A stretch of 5,317 bases of DNA from Rhodoferax sp. (GTDB lineage: Bacteria; Pseudomonadota; Gammaproteobacteria; Burkholderiales; Burkholderiaceae_C). Numbering within the stretch: position 1 is the stretch's first letter; each line of letters opens with the position of its first letter. Of this stretch, positions 5,274 to 5,317 are shown in pieces. The notes beneath the pieces are model-generated. The model searched no databases and was not told where the DNA came from. It was given only the letters and a program-made list of their open reading frames with translations. The translations under genes and the position numbers were made by a program. Where the stretch lies: the NCBI GenBank assembly GCA_028292305.1, contig JAQGMQ010000535.1:1-5317 (forward strand), given 5' to 3'.

Positions 5274-5317
5274 TTCGGGTGAGGATTCTGTCTACAACCG
5301 GATGGCTTGAATGAGGT

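Larger units (their letters stand above)
4711..5317. other. Non-coding, repeat-rich region after the flagellar run
   Basis: No convincing gene is present in these 607 bases. The open frames that cross the region start inside REP-like repeats and read them as low-complexity peptides (LSRVRERV, PHPSPLPHAGEG, FDKLRASG) that are familiar as spurious translations. The stretch contains, left to right, degenerate REP copies, an 18-base tandem repeat, a large composite inverted repeat, a C-rich tract and an AT-richer end. The last 87 bases have 41 G or C, well below the genes to the left. I see no tRNA or other RNA gene. Confidence 0.75.

Overview
The window is high-GC bacterial DNA carrying the distal end of a flagellar flg operon, followed by about 600 bases of non-coding DNA dense in repeats. 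The gene order flgJ-flgK-flgL, the enlarged FlgK and FlgL, strong C/G bias at third codon positions, and two kinds of REP-like palindrome (a CCCTCTCCC/GGGAGAGGG hairpin and a CTGAGCTTGTCGAAGG-type repeat) suggest a betaproteobacterium of the Burkholderiales, perhaps Comamonadaceae. That placement is inferred from style and was not searched.

Layout: bases 1-171 encode the C-terminus of FlgJ, the rod-capping peptidoglycan hydrolase. After a 75-base gap comes flgK (247-2211, hook-filament junction protein 1). After 37 bases comes flgL (2249-3460, junction protein 3). Two bases after the flgL stop begins a 415-residue gene (3463-4710). It encodes a degenerate EAL-like domain joined to an HDOD domain, the architecture of YuxH/CdgJ-type regulators. 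All four genes lie on the + strand and read as one transcriptional run: FlgJ opens the cell wall for the rod, FlgK and FlgL join hook to filament, and the last protein is probably a non-catalytic motility or c-di-GMP-linked regulator made together with FlgL.

Bases 4711-5317 hold no credible gene. In order they contain: degenerate copies of a GAGCYTGTCGAAG-type REP spaced 34-35 bases apart; a short 18-base tandem repeat; a large imperfect inverted repeat (about 4972-5193) built around two oppositely oriented REP hairpins; a strong G-quadruplex motif on the minus strand; and an AT-richer final stretch with a 7-bp dyad that may belong to the control region of the next gene, outside the window.

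The coding part is ordinary flagellar biology. The items most worth a second look are the composite palindrome, the EAL-HDOD gene coupled to flgL, and a module that appears twice in FlgK and once in FlgL. I did not find a clearly new system.
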